Shown in pieces: positions 34,802 to 44,105 of a stretch of 64,000 nt of DNA. Numbering within the stretch: position 1 is the stretch's first letter; each line of letters opens with the position of its first letter. The stretch lies in the NCBI GenBank assembly GCA_966211795.1, contig CBIHNW010000024.1, positions 1-64,000 on the forward strand, written 5' to 3'. Both the position numbers and the translations under genes were made by a program. The DNA comes from 21-14-0-10-47-8 sp966211795 (GTDB lineage Bacteria > Bdellovibrionota > Bdellovibrionia > Bdellovibrionales > Bdellovibrionaceae). The notes beneath the pieces are model-generated. The model did no database searches. It had not been told where the DNA came from and saw only the letters and a list, made by a program, of their open reading frames with translations.

Positions 34802-35580
34802 AAACTCATTCCTAAGATCGCGAGCAGATCGAAGCTATCGCCTTGCGGTTTGATGCCGTAATTAGTGCCCGTTTGGGTGTTGGTGATCGGCGAGTTTTCG
34901 TCTTTGAAATTCACGTAGCGGTAGGTTGCCTGTGCACCGAAGAAAGCTTTGCGGCGCATGATCGGAATTTCGATGCCGAGACCGCCATTCATGCCGACCG
35001 TGGCCTCGCGGCTGGGAACGTCGCCACCCTCGATCGTGTAGGTTCGGTAGACTTGAGAAAATCCGCCCAAGATGTAGGGATTGAGATCGGCAAGACCCCG
35101 GGTCACATTCTGAGTGTTAAAGTAATACTTGAGGTTCATGTGAATGAAGGTGAGCGAGACGTTGCCGGCCAAGCGCTCGGATGGCGTCGAGACTTCGAAA
35201 GCATGATCGCCGGTTTGAAAGCCAAGCTCTAATGCCAAGCGCATGTCGAAAAAGTAAGACAGGAATAATCCGTAGGTGGGGCCAGAGCCGTATAATTTAT
35301 TGAGATTGCCGGTGAATCCACGCATTCCGAGCGCAAAGCCGACGGTGACGAAGCGACCGTTGCGGAAAAAGTTGATGTCGGCTTCTTCGTCCGAAGCTTC
35401 GTCGAATTCGCTGTAATCAGAAAAGGGATCGTAAGAATCATCCACATCATTTTCTGCGACCAAGCGGTAATTGGAGGTCTCAGGCGTGGGAGAAAGCAGC
35501 GAATATTCGGCTTTTGACAGCTGCGCTAAAAGCAGAGTGGCGGCAAAAGCGGAAATAACGATGAAGCGTGAAGGTGTCAT
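34798..35580 (-). CDS. Outer-membrane beta-barrel protein (exported)
   Basis: This 260-residue protein has a signal peptide ending near SKA (residue 23) and an acidic stretch (DSYDPFSDYSEFDEASDEEA). Alternating strands typical of OmpA/OmpW-type small barrels follow (FVTVGFALGMRGF, then TYGLFLSYFFDMRLALELGF), with a terminal Phe. The ATG at 35580 follows AGGGGA; the open frame upstream to 35781 is not translated, in my view. The terminal LLAILGMSF fits a BAM recognition signal. The function is unknown. The gene is convergent with the symporter and divergent from the S9 peptidase. Confidence 0.8.
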   Translation of the reverse strand: MTPSRFIVISAFAATLLLAQLSKAEYSLLSPTPETSNYRLVAENDVDDSYDPFSDYSEFDEASDEEADINFFRNGRFVTVGFALGMRGFTGNLNKLYGSGPTYGLFLSYFFDMRLALELGFQTGDHAFEVSTPSERLAGNVSLTFIHMNLKYYFNTQNVTRGLADLNPYILGGFSQVYRTYTIEGGDVPSREATVGMNGGLGIEIPIMRRKAFFGAQATYRYVNFKDENSPITNTQTGTNYGIKPQGDSFDLLAILGMSF

Positions 35581-35698
35581 TTGTATCCCCTGTCTTATTA
35601 TCGAACGAAATGCGGCAAAACTTGAGACCTTTGAGACAAAAGTCTGTTGCTCTTGCGTCTTATTTTGAGACAATGTTTGGCGAAAACCTGGAGGCATC

Positions 35699-37702
35699 AT
35701 GAAGAATTCTAAGCTCGTCGTTGTTGGGGTCTGTCTATCGCAATTTATTCTGCAACTGGCATGCAGCTCAAGTCCATCCAAATCGAGTTATCAAGGTCTG
35801 GGTCGAGAATCCGTTGACGATAAAACATTGGCGAAATATGCAGCACCTCCGCTGGCGCCCGAGTTGTCCCGTAAAATTCAGAGCTTTTTGGACATTCGTT
35901 CACCAGGTCTTGGCATGTTGTCGCCGGATGAGCAAAGCCTGTATTTTTCGTGGCGGGTGACGGGCACCAGTCAGGTTTGGAAATTAACTCAGCCGAAAGG
36001 TTTTCCGGTGCAAATGACCGGCGGTGAGGATTCGACCGGCATGCAAGGCGAGACTCCGGACGGGAAATGGATCGTGCTCTCGCGCGATCGCAACGGCGAG
36101 GAAAATCCGGGACTGTACCTGCAAAGTTCAGATGGTGGCCCGTTGAAAGTGATTCAGCACAAACCAAAAGTGCAAACCTTCTTTCAATTCGCGACGGCAG
36201 ATTCGAAATCAATCATTTACCGCGCCAATGACGTGAAGCCAGATTCTTACGCCTTTTACAAATACGATATCGAGAGCGGCAAGGCCGAGCTGATGTTCGC
36301 GCCGGACGGATATTGGACCGTCGCCGATTACAAAGATGATGGTCGCATCCTATTTAGCAAAGCCATCACCAACACCGCAAACGAAGTATTCGAGTGGGAT
36401 CCCAGCAAAAAAGAGCTTCGTCCGATTTTAGGTCAAGGTGAAAAAGAAGAGTACGACGTTCGCTATGGGGCGAGCGAGGGGCAATTCTTGGTGCTAACGC
36501 CAAAGATGGGGGAGTTTCGCCGATTGTACGCGTGGGATGGAAAGAATTTTAAGCCGATCACGCCAGAAGCGAAATGGGATGTGTCGGAATTTTCCATCGA
36601 TCTGGCTCGTCACCACGTTCTGTACGCCACGAACGAGGGTGGATACACCAAGGTGAAAGCCCTGGACGCCAAAAGTTTAAAGCCCGCCGATTTTCCAAAA
36701 TTTCCCAGTGCCGATCAGCTCTATATCGGCACCATGAGTCGCGATGGTCGTTACGTCATGATTGGCGTGGAGACGTCGAAAGGTCCGCGCGTCAGCTATT
36801 CGTATAACTTTCAGTCGAAAAAATTAGTGCAGTGGGTGGTGCCAAGTCAGCCGGAAGTGAAAACCGAACAATTCGCCAAAGCCACTTTGGAATATTACAC
36901 GGCCAAAGACGGCACGCAGATTCCAATGTTCGTGCGACGTCCGGCCATTTGCCTGAACCGAGCTTTGGTGCAGCCATGTCCCGTGGTCGTGCACTTTCAT
37001 GGTGGTCCTGAGGGTCAAAGTGTTGCCGGATTTAATATTTTTGCGCAGATGTTTGTCGACGAAGGCTTTATCTTTGTTGAGCCCAATGTTCGCGGCAGTG
37101 ACGGCTACGGTAAAACTTGGTTTCACATGGATGATGGTCCGAAGCGCTTGAACGTGATTTCAGACATTCAGGACGCGGCCCTTTTCATCAAGGACAAATG
37201 GGCGGTTGGTGGGCGTGCGCCGAAGGTCGGAATTATGGGCTGGAGCTACGGTGGATATTCGACTTTGGTGGGCATGACGATGTTTGGCGGCACCTATGAT
37301 GCCGGTGTGGCCTTGGTCGGCATGAGCAACTTGGTCACCTTCTTGAACAACACCGCTCCTTATCGGCGCGCTTTGCGAACTCCGGAATATGGCGATCCCG
37401 CAACTGATAAAGACGCTTTGATGAAGCTTTCGCCGGTCACTTATTTGGACCGAATCAAGAGCCCATTGATGATCGTGCAAGGGGCCAATGATCCGCGCGT
37501 TCCGGTGGGTGAGGCGATCCAAATTCATCAGCTGCTGGAAGCCCGTAAAATTCCAAGTTCGCTGATTGTTTTCGCCGATGAGGGGCACGGGACGGATAAG
37601 CGATCGAATAAAGTATTGGAGCTGGGTCATGCGGTGGGCTTTATGAAACAGCATCTGGCCAATGCGGCGGCCGAGAAGGAAATCCCGCTTTCCAAGCCAT
37701 AG
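35699..37702 (+). CDS. S9 prolyl oligopeptidase-family peptidase, lipoprotein
   Basis: This 667-residue protein has a signal and lipobox LQLAC, so it should be anchored in the envelope. A seven-bladed beta-propeller at about 40-400 (e.g. SPDEQSLYFSWRVTGTSQVW, TPDGKWIVLSRDRNGEENPG) is followed by an alpha/beta-hydrolase domain. The catalytic Ser is in MGWSYGGYSTL, Asp in ANDPRVPVGE and His in DEGHGTDK. FHGGPEGQS and VEPNVRGSDGYGK are oxyanion and family motifs. It probably cuts peptides, possibly from prey or the medium. The ATG at 35699 follows GGAGG. Confidence 0.93.
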   Translation: MKNSKLVVVGVCLSQFILQLACSSSPSKSSYQGLGRESVDDKTLAKYAAPPLAPELSRKIQSFLDIRSPGLGMLSPDEQSLYFSWRVTGTSQVWKLTQPKGFPVQMTGGEDSTGMQGETPDGKWIVLSRDRNGEENPGLYLQSSDGGPLKVIQHKPKVQTFFQFATADSKSIIYRANDVKPDSYAFYKYDIESGKAELMFAPDGYWTVADYKDDGRILFSKAITNTANEVFEWDPSKKELRPILGQGEKEEYDVRYGASEGQFLVLTPKMGEFRRLYAWDGKNFKPITPEAKWDVSEFSIDLARHHVLYATNEGGYTKVKALDAKSLKPADFPKFPSADQLYIGTMSRDGRYVMIGVETSKGPRVSYSYNFQSKKLVQWVVPSQPEVKTEQFAKATLEYYTAKDGTQIPMFVRRPAICLNRALVQPCPVVVHFHGGPEGQSVAGFNIFAQMFVDEGFIFVEPNVRGSDGYGKTWFHMDDGPKRLNVISDIQDAALFIKDKWAVGGRAPKVGIMGWSYGGYSTLVGMTMFGGTYDAGVALVGMSNLVTFLNNTAPYRRALRTPEYGDPATDKDALMKLSPVTYLDRIKSPLMIVQGANDPRVPVGEAIQIHQLLEARKIPSSLIVFADEGHGTDKRSNKVLELGHAVGFMKQHLANAAAEKEIPLSKP

Positions 37703-37809
37703 CTATCAGGGGCCGCTTTGTCGGCCCTGGATTGCAATCTGAGATTTGACATTCCATGATTGGCCACAGTATTTTCTTTTTCCGTCCTTCTTGAAGGCTG
37801 TGATACGTC

Positions 37810-38607
37810 ATGAGTATGGAATTTCAGGCAACGCTGACCAAAAAAAACATCGAAATCCGCAATAACGATTATTACGATCAGCTGGGCACCAAGTGGTACC
37901 GTGCGCATGACGAGCCCGTGGCCATTCATCGGGCGGAAGCGAATTTCAGAAACCCTTGGATCGCCAGCCGCATTCAAGAGTTTTTCAGTTACCGCGCTAA
38001 AAAACCGCGAATTCTCGATGTCGGTTGCGGTGCCGGGTTTTTATCCAATCACCTGGCGCGCGAAGGCTTTGATGTCACGGCGGTTGATCTTTCCGTCAGC
38101 TGCTTGCAAGTCGCAAAGCAAAGAGACGAAACCAAGACCGTGAAATACATGGTGGCGGATGCCTATCATCTGCCGTTTGAAGCGGGCAGCTTCGACATTG
38201 TGACCTGCACCGATCTTTTAGAGCATGTCTCCAATCCCCAGGTGATTCTCAATGAAGTCTCGCGGGTTTTGGCGATGAACGGATTTTTCTTTTTCCACAC
38301 TTACAATCGAAATTGGTTGTCGTGGATGATGGTTTCGCTTTTTCACCGCTGGTTTGCAACCCGACCCACCGGAAAGCTGCATGCTTATAATCTATTTATC
38401 AAGCCAAATGACTTCTCGGACTGGCTCGGAGATCACCGCTTGGCCTTGATTGAAATGCATGGCATTCGACCCCGCTTCTTTCAGGTCCCCATGATGAAGC
38501 TTTTGTTTCGTGGCCGGATGGATCCGCGTTTTCGTTTCAAATGGACGGCGATGAAGCTTCTCTCGTACGCCGGAATCGCGCGCAAAGTTCAGTCTCCGAT
38601 TTATTGA
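37810..38607 (+). CDS. UbiG-like SAM-dependent methyltransferase
   Basis: This 265-residue class I methylase has motif I RILDVGCGAGFLSNHLAREG, motif II TAVDLS, and LEHVSNPQVILNEVSRVL, the pattern of UbiG/UbiE-type O-methylases. A UbiG reaction in quinone synthesis is possible, but no ubi or men gene is nearby and many relatives act on other small molecules. The ATG at 37810 is used; a nearby ATG at 37816 is possible. The end is followed by a gene-free stretch before purM. Confidence 0.72.
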   Translation: MSMEFQATLTKKNIEIRNNDYYDQLGTKWYRAHDEPVAIHRAEANFRNPWIASRIQEFFSYRAKKPRILDVGCGAGFLSNHLAREGFDVTAVDLSVSCLQVAKQRDETKTVKYMVADAYHLPFEAGSFDIVTCTDLLEHVSNPQVILNEVSRVLAMNGFFFFHTYNRNWLSWMMVSLFHRWFATRPTGKLHAYNLFIKPNDFSDWLGDHRLALIEMHGIRPRFFQVPMMKLLFRGRMDPRFRFKWTAMKLLSYAGIARKVQSPIY

Positions 38608-38966
38608 TTTCACATCTCGATTGGTTCGGCAATTTAGCGTTTGCTTGAGCGACGACATGATTGCAATCGAGCAAGGCCGAATGATCGTGATTGCTGCGGC
38701 TGGGTTCACGCAAAAAGCGGCGCGAATCTGTGTCGAATTTAGGGTCAATTCTCAAACTATAAAAGGCCTGCTCGGGATTTCCAAGAGTGAAAAACGCAAG
38801 ACCAGCGCGTTAAATAAGAACCTGCAAAGAAGAGCGGTTGCTTCATCACGAGGCGCGCTGATTTTGAATGTCAAAAGAACTCTTTCTGGACGAGCTTCGT
38901 TTTCCAAGCTAGGCTTCGATGGTCTCAAACAGCTCCTCATTTATTTTTCTTGGTATGGAGGTTTCG
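38608..38966 (+). other. Gene-free leader of the purine operon
   Basis: The stretch between the methylase and purM holds no gene that I can support. A frame of about 130 codons is open from 38621 into purM on the plus strand, but it starts with TTG and has no family motif, and I treat it as chance. A TATAAA at 38758-38763 could be a -10 box without a matching -35 box. Given its place at the head of a purine operon, it may hold a regulatory leader, but I find no purine-riboswitch pattern by eye. Confidence 0.5.
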
Positions 38967-39956
38967 GTGGAGTCCAAACGCTCGAGCCAGTCTCATCAGC
39001 CAGTTGATTACAAATCAGCAGGCGTTGATGTCGAGGCCGGTGATGCGCTCGTTGATTGGCTTCAGGAAACCGGTTCGACTCAGCCCCACGCCGATAAAAT
39101 CGTCTCGGGCATTGGTGGATTTGCTTCGCTGTTTCGCGCTGATTTTTCCCACCTTAAAAAACCATGTTTGGTCACCTGCACCGATGGTGTGGGCACCAAA
39201 GTCAAAATCGCGGCGCAATTCGATCGCTACGAAGGCATTGGTCAGGATTTGGTCGGCATGTGTGTCAACGATCTGATCTGCACGGGTGGTGAACCTTTGA
39301 TGTTTTTGGATTATTACGCGACCGGAAAGCTCGATCTCAAGGCGGCCAAGGGATTCTTGCAAAGTGTGCGAAAAGCTTGCATCGACAGTGACTGCGCCTT
39401 GGTGGGCGGCGAAACGGCTGAAATGCCAGGGGTGTACCGCGAGAAAGATTTTGACTGTGCGGGATTTGCGGTCGGCGTGGTCGATGAAGAGCAAACGCTC
39501 GGCGCCCACCGCGTGCAAAAAACTGATATCTTGATTGGTGTCTCCAGCAGTGGTTTTCACTCGAATGGATACAGCCTGCTTCGCCGGGTGTTTGAAAATG
39601 ATCTGGAAAAATGGGCGGACGAGCTTTTAAAGCCCACGGCTCTGTACGTGAAACTTTTTAAAGAATTAAAAAAGAGCGTCCAGCTTCATGCTTTGGCGCA
39701 CATGACTGGTGGCGGGATCGAAAATGTTCCACGAATTTTGCCGGCCGGGCTTCAGTGGCGCCGGAAAGATTGGCCGTGGCCCGAAAGCTTCCGCGAGGTC
39801 CAACGGCGCACGCAAATGAGTGATGAGCAGATGCTCAAAACTTTGAACTGCGGTGTGGGTCTGGTGCTGGTCATTCCGCCCGATGAAAAATCCAAAGCGC
39901 AATCGGTGATCGAAAGGTTTGGATTTCAATCTTTCGAGCTCGGGGATCTGCAATGA
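38967..39956 (+). CDS. purM: Phosphoribosylaminoimidazole synthetase (AIR synthetase)
   Basis: PurM closes the imidazole ring with ATP (FGAM to AIR). The protein is about 329 residues and has YKSAGVDVEAGDALVDWL, LVTCTDGVGTKVKIAAQFD, CALVGGETAEMPGVY and a Gly-rich GVSSSGFHSNGYSLLR. The GTG at 38967 is used because GGAGG (38957-38961) lies five bases upstream; the ATG at 38955 overlaps that site. It begins the purine run, with purN starting at its stop codon (ATGA). Confidence 0.93.
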   Translation: MESKRSSQSHQPVDYKSAGVDVEAGDALVDWLQETGSTQPHADKIVSGIGGFASLFRADFSHLKKPCLVTCTDGVGTKVKIAAQFDRYEGIGQDLVGMCVNDLICTGGEPLMFLDYYATGKLDLKAAKGFLQSVRKACIDSDCALVGGETAEMPGVYREKDFDCAGFAVGVVDEEQTLGAHRVQKTDILIGVSSSGFHSNGYSLLRRVFENDLEKWADELLKPTALYVKLFKELKKSVQLHALAHMTGGGIENVPRILPAGLQWRRKDWPWPESFREVQRRTQMSDEQMLKTLNCGVGLVLVIPPDEKSKAQSVIERFGFQSFELGDLQ

Positions 39957-40540
39957 GGTCCGCTCGCTGGGCGGTTTTTTTGTCCGGTCGAGGCTCGAAC
40001 GCCCAAGCGCTTTGGGAAAATATCAGCGAACTGAATATCGATCTTTGCGTCAGTTCCCGAAAAAAATCGCTCGGACTTTTGCGCGCCAAGCGGGCCGGCG
40101 TGCCGACGCTGGTGCTGGATTCCAAAGTGGACTGGGATGCGCTGACCCAGCAATTAGAGGCTCGGCAGATCAACCGTATTTTTCTCTTAGGCTTTATGAA
40201 GATTCTGCCCGCCGATTTTTGTGAGCACTGGCAAGGGCGCATCTGGAATCTTCATCCCAGCCTGCTGCCGGAATTTACCGGTGCAGACGCCATTGAAAGA
40301 AGTTACGCCGCCCGTGGCTCGTTCGGGGTGAGCATTCATCAAGTGACGGCCGAAATGGACGCGGGGCCTTTGTGCCTGCAAAATCGATTGTCATCCCAGG
40401 TTCAAACTGATTTTCCAACTCTCTCACAAGCTCAGATGAGAATCTCGCAGACCGAACAAAGATTGGTTCGGGAGTGGTCAAGGCGGGTGCAAAACTTTGG
40501 CAAGCCCGCATCGCAGACAAGGAGTCATGCATGGATTTAA
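39953..40540 (+). CDS. purN: Phosphoribosylglycinamide formyltransferase (PurN)
   Basis: PurN formylates GAR with 10-formyl-THF. The 195-residue protein has VFLSGRGSNAQALWENI at the start and the catalytic set in WNLHPSLLPEFTGADAIE (Asn and His) and TAEMDAGPLCLQ (Asp). GAR formylation here is folate-dependent; no purT is seen. The start overlaps purM as ATGA, and the last ten bases overlap the next gene. Confidence 0.95.
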   Translation: MRSARWAVFLSGRGSNAQALWENISELNIDLCVSSRKKSLGLLRAKRAGVPTLVLDSKVDWDALTQQLEARQINRIFLLGFMKILPADFCEHWQGRIWNLHPSLLPEFTGADAIERSYAARGSFGVSIHQVTAEMDAGPLCLQNRLSSQVQTDFPTLSQAQMRISQTEQRLVREWSRRVQNFGKPASQTRSHAWI

Positions 40541-41856
40541 ATGCGCAAATAGGCGTGGTTTCAATATTCGGTCGCGGTCACTGGTTGGCGGCAAAGCTTG
40601 CGGAAGATAAAATCCCGGTGACCTTGCTGGATGTGTCGGATCAGATGGGTCTGTGGCAACCCGAGGACATTGAAGGTCCATTTGGCTACTTTCCCAACGA
40701 AGGCTTAGCGAAAGAAAGACTGTCAGAAGATGAAAAGGCGCTGAAAATGCCTTCGGGTTTTACCATTTGGCTCCCAGATGGCCCGGTGGAATTGCAAGGG
40801 CCCACGGCCCTGCACCGCTTGCAGCAAATTCAAACTCCCGAGATCAGTCTTGAGTATCTGAAAAAATCGCCGACCCCGAACTCAGCTGTCGCCAATAAAC
40901 TGAAGAAACTTCCGTTTGATCAAAATTGGCTTTCGCAGCTTTCGCACAATTTATCCTGCTCGATCGATACGCTTTCCACCGAGTCCCTGAAAGAAGGCAT
41001 GAAGCGAAATCTGTTTGAAGACTTTTATGTTCGGCAAGTGACCGTGAATGGGCACAGCAAATCACTGAATTGGTGCGAGCAAAAAGGCGTCAAGGTTTTA
41101 AGGAATGTTGAAATCAAAGACCTCGTGTTTGAAGAGAGAAATAAAATCGCCAGTCTCGAGGTTCGCACCGATCATCTGGGAATTTTCAAGGCCGAGCAAT
41201 TAGTGGTTTGTCTGACCGCCGAAGAATGCGCGATGATCAGTCCGAAAATCCAGCAAAGTCTTTTCGGTCAAGGCGTGATCGAGCCGCAGTGGGCGTGGAT
41301 GCGCTACCGGGTGAAAATGCAGGGCGAGGGTCCTCTTTCCAATCTCACGCGCGATCAGATTCCGGTTCATTGCGTGGTGATCGATGATTTGATGCTACCT
41401 TGGTCGCACGAAAATCTGATGATCGTGCAGCGCGCTTCGCAGCCTGACAGCTTTGATGTGTGGATGAAGATGCCAAACAATCAACGCTTCAACAGCCAGT
41501 ACCTCATCGCTCGCGGCGAGAAGATGATGCAGGCCTTGGAAAGACGACTTCCGGACAATCACATCGTGATGTTGGCGCTTCCGCTGGAAGCCAAGTCGAC
41601 TTTTCAGCAAATGGGCCCAGCCAGGCAGCCGGTGTATTCGCGAACGGTGATGGGACTGCGTCCGCCGATGAACGTCAAGAATGTCTATTTGGACAGTCCC
41701 GAATATTGGCGATCGCTCAGCTGGGAAGGTCAATTTGAACACCAAGAGCGCATCCACGCCGAGCTCAAAGCTTGGTGGAACCACAAGGAAGAGCTCCGGA
41801 TCAAGCGCGAGCTCAAAGAAGCGGCTAAGCAAAAAAATCGAGGAGCAGATCTGTGA
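40531..41856 (+). CDS. NAD/FAD oxidoreductase-like protein inside the purine operon
   Basis: This 441-residue protein is not a purine enzyme that I know. The N-terminus has a Rossmann-type GxG (VVSIFGRGHWLAAKLAEDKI, then VTLLDVSDQ) like FAD/NAD-dependent amine or phytoene oxidoreductases. The middle has paired strands and EIKDLVFEERNKIASLEVRT, another hallmark of that fold. No second dinucleotide motif is obvious. The ATG at 40531 follows AAGGAG, overlapping purN by ten bases, and the stop overlaps the GTG of purB, so it is translated as part of the operon. A cofactor or redox role linked to purine or folate metabolism is inference. Confidence 0.68.
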   Translation: MDLNAQIGVVSIFGRGHWLAAKLAEDKIPVTLLDVSDQMGLWQPEDIEGPFGYFPNEGLAKERLSEDEKALKMPSGFTIWLPDGPVELQGPTALHRLQQIQTPEISLEYLKKSPTPNSAVANKLKKLPFDQNWLSQLSHNLSCSIDTLSTESLKEGMKRNLFEDFYVRQVTVNGHSKSLNWCEQKGVKVLRNVEIKDLVFEERNKIASLEVRTDHLGIFKAEQLVVCLTAEECAMISPKIQQSLFGQGVIEPQWAWMRYRVKMQGEGPLSNLTRDQIPVHCVVIDDLMLPWSHENLMIVQRASQPDSFDVWMKMPNNQRFNSQYLIARGEKMMQALERRLPDNHIVMLALPLEAKSTFQQMGPARQPVYSRTVMGLRPPMNVKNVYLDSPEYWRSLSWEGQFEHQERIHAELKAWWNHKEELRIKRELKEAAKQKNRGADL

Positions 41857-43139
41857 TTGAAAGATACACGCGAGCAGAAATGGGATTGGTCTGGGATATT
41901 GAGACCAAGTTTTCAAAAATGATGGAAGTGGAAATCGCGGTGGCGAAGGTGCAGGCCGGGATGAAGATCATTCCGCGCTCGGCGGCCCAGGCGATTGCTT
42001 CGAAAAGCAAATTTTCGGTGAAACGAATTCTGGAAATTGAAAAGGAAACAAAGCACGACGTGATCGCCTTTGTATCAAACGTTGCCGAGAATGTCGGCGA
42101 AGCGGGCCGCTACGTGCATTTTGGATTGACGAGCTCGGACGTGCTGGACACGGCTTTTAGCCTGCAGGTGCGTGACGCCGGCCAAGTGCTCGAGAAGAGT
42201 CTCGACTTCTTGGAAAAGTCTCTTAAGAATCTGGTGCGAAAAAATGCCGATGCCATGTGCGCCGGTCGCACGCATGGCATGTTTGCCGAACCCACCACAT
42301 TTGGTCTAAAAATGGGTGGCTTTTTAGCTGAGCTCAAGCGAAATCGCGTCCGCGTCGAGCGAGCGCTGAAGCAAATGCAGATCGCCAAGCTCAGCGGTGC
42401 GGTCGGGACCTATTCAAGCCAGTCGGTTCAGGTTGAGGCCAAAGTAGCGAAGCTTTTAAAGCTGCAGCCGGAAACGATCGCCACCCAAGTGGTGCCACGC
42501 GATCGGCACGCCGAGATGATGCTGGCCTTAGCGCTCTTGGGAGCGGGGCTTGAAAGATTGGCAATCGAGCTTCGCCACCTGCAGCGAAGCGAAGTCAGCG
42601 AGGTCACGGAAGGCTTTACGCGTGGGCAGAAGGGCTCATCGGCGATGCCACATAAGAAAAATCCAATATCGGCCGAGAACATCACGGGACTTTCGCGCTT
42701 GCTTCGCTCTTACGCGCAGGCATCGCTGGAAGACATCGCCCTTTGGCACGAGCGGGATATTTCTCACTCGTCGGTCGAGCGCGTGATTTTTCCGGATGCT
42801 TTTATCGTCGCTGATTACGCCGTTCATCGCATGGCCATCTTGATCGAAGGTCTAGACGTGCACCGAAAAAAAATGTTGGAAAATATCGAGCTTTCGCAAG
42901 GACAGCTTTTCAGTTCACAGGTGCTCTTGGCCCTGGTTGAAAAAGGGCTCGACCGTGAGACCGCTTATTATCACGTGCAAAGGCTTTGTCACTCGTTGGG
43001 AAAAGGGGATCATCTGCGCGAAAAGCTTTTGAGGGATCCCGAGCTCAAACGCCTGCTCAAGCCGAAAGAAGTGGACGGAATTTTTCAGGGAACGCGAAAT
43101 CAGAAGGCCATCAAAGACGTCATCAAAAGGGTACTTTAA
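41853..43139 (+). CDS. purB: Adenylosuccinate lyase
   Basis: PurB splits fumarate from SAICAR and from adenylosuccinate. The 428-residue protein has the fumarase-fold signature SSAMPHKKNPISAENI, the active-site TSSDVLDTA and RTHGMFAEPTTFGLK regions. The GTG at 41853 overlaps the oxidoreductase stop (GTGA), with GAGGAG eight bases upstream. It is followed by purC after one base. This order gives the steps around SAICAR side by side. Confidence 0.96.
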   Translation: MIERYTRAEMGLVWDIETKFSKMMEVEIAVAKVQAGMKIIPRSAAQAIASKSKFSVKRILEIEKETKHDVIAFVSNVAENVGEAGRYVHFGLTSSDVLDTAFSLQVRDAGQVLEKSLDFLEKSLKNLVRKNADAMCAGRTHGMFAEPTTFGLKMGGFLAELKRNRVRVERALKQMQIAKLSGAVGTYSSQSVQVEAKVAKLLKLQPETIATQVVPRDRHAEMMLALALLGAGLERLAIELRHLQRSEVSEVTEGFTRGQKGSSAMPHKKNPISAENITGLSRLLRSYAQASLEDIALWHERDISHSSVERVIFPDAFIVADYAVHRMAILIEGLDVHRKKMLENIELSQGQLFSSQVLLALVEKGLDRETAYYHVQRLCHSLGKGDHLREKLLRDPELKRLLKPKEVDGIFQGTRNQKAIKDVIKRVL

Positions 43140-43140
43140 T

Positions 43141-43863
43141 ATGAAGAGCGAATTGCTATACGAAGGAAAAGCGAAAAAAATCTATTCGATTCCGGGCGAG
43201 CCCAACAAAGTGCGGGTCGAGTATAAAAACAGTCTCACCGCCTTCAACGCTTTGAAGAAGGGCGAATTCGAACAAAAAGGCGAAATCAATCGCGAGATCA
43301 CGTCGCTGATCTTTCAGTACTTGAAAAAACACGGCGTCGCTTCGCACTGGGTTTCGGATGTGGGGCCGGTCGAGATGATCGTGCAGAAAGTAAATATCAT
43401 TCCGCTCGAAGTGGTGGTGCGAAACATTCTGGCTGGCAGCACGGCCAAGAAATTAGGAATTGAAGAAGGCAAGAAGCTGCAAAAACCCTTGGTCGAATTT
43501 TATTATAAAAATGATGCCCTGGCGGATCCTTTTCTCAGTGATGACCAAGCCTTGATGTTAGAGGTTGCAACCGAGCAAGAGCTGAAGGAATTAAAAGCCA
43601 AGGCGCTCGCCATCAATATCTTGATGCGCGATCTTTTTCATCAGGCGGGAATTGAGCTGGTCGATTTTAAAATTGAATTTGGCAAGGATCTTAAAAATGA
43701 AATTCTTTTGGCCGACGAGATCTCTCCGGATTGCTGCCGATTGTGGGATCTAAAAACTCAGGAGAAACTCGACAAGGATCGTTTTCGTCGGGATCTGGGG
43801 CAAATCAAAGAAAGTTACCAAGAAGTATTAAAGCGATTGAAAGAGGCGGTGGCACATGGGTGA
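43141..43863 (+). CDS. purC: SAICAR synthetase (PurC)
   Basis: PurC joins aspartate to CAIR with ATP. The 240-residue protein has YEGKAKKIYSIPGEPNKVRV, KNSLTAFNALKKGEFEQKGE, PLEVVVRNILAGSTAKKLG and LVDFKIEFG plus ILLADEISPDCCRLWD, all family motifs. Length is normal. It overlaps purS by eight bases. Confidence 0.97.
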   Translation: MKSELLYEGKAKKIYSIPGEPNKVRVEYKNSLTAFNALKKGEFEQKGEINREITSLIFQYLKKHGVASHWVSDVGPVEMIVQKVNIIPLEVVVRNILAGSTAKKLGIEEGKKLQKPLVEFYYKNDALADPFLSDDQALMLEVATEQELKELKAKALAINILMRDLFHQAGIELVDFKIEFGKDLKNEILLADEISPDCCRLWDLKTQEKLDKDRFRRDLGQIKESYQEVLKRLKEAVAHG

Positions 43864-44101
43864 GAAAACAAGAATCGGCGTCAAGATTATGCCTCGGGAT
43901 GTGATCCTGGACACTCAGGGGCGCGCCATCGAGCAGACTTTAAAATTAAATGCGATGCCCGAGGCGCACGTCCGCGTGGGTCGATTTGTCGAGCTCGAGT
44001 TTGATGCGGGTCGCGACAATGCTCGCAAGCAGGCCGAGACGATCGCGAAAAATATTTTGTGCAATCCTTTGATTGAAACCTTTGAACTGAAGGACATGTG
44101 A
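43856..44101 (+). CDS. purS: FGAM synthase subunit PurS
   Basis: PurS is the small bridging subunit of the three-part FGAM synthase (PurS, PurQ, short PurL). The 81-residue protein shows the family pattern: VKIMPRDVILDTQGRAIEQT, VRVGRFVELEFDAG, and a C-terminal NILCNPLIETFEL. It overlaps purC and lies four bases before purQ, which supports one co-translated complex. Confidence 0.92.
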   Translation: MGEKTRIGVKIMPRDVILDTQGRAIEQTLKLNAMPEAHVRVGRFVELEFDAGRDNARKQAETIAKNILCNPLIETFELKDM

Positions 44102-44105
44102 TTTC

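Noticed and set aside
37710..37727. GGGCCG/CGGCCC hairpin after the S9 peptidase
   Set aside because: Only six pairs and no T-tract; it may be chance in a GC-rich spot, so I do not call it a terminator.
38621..39007. Plus-strand open frame of about 130 codons before purM
   Set aside because: It begins with TTG, lacks a ribosome-binding site, shows no family motif and runs into purM in another frame.
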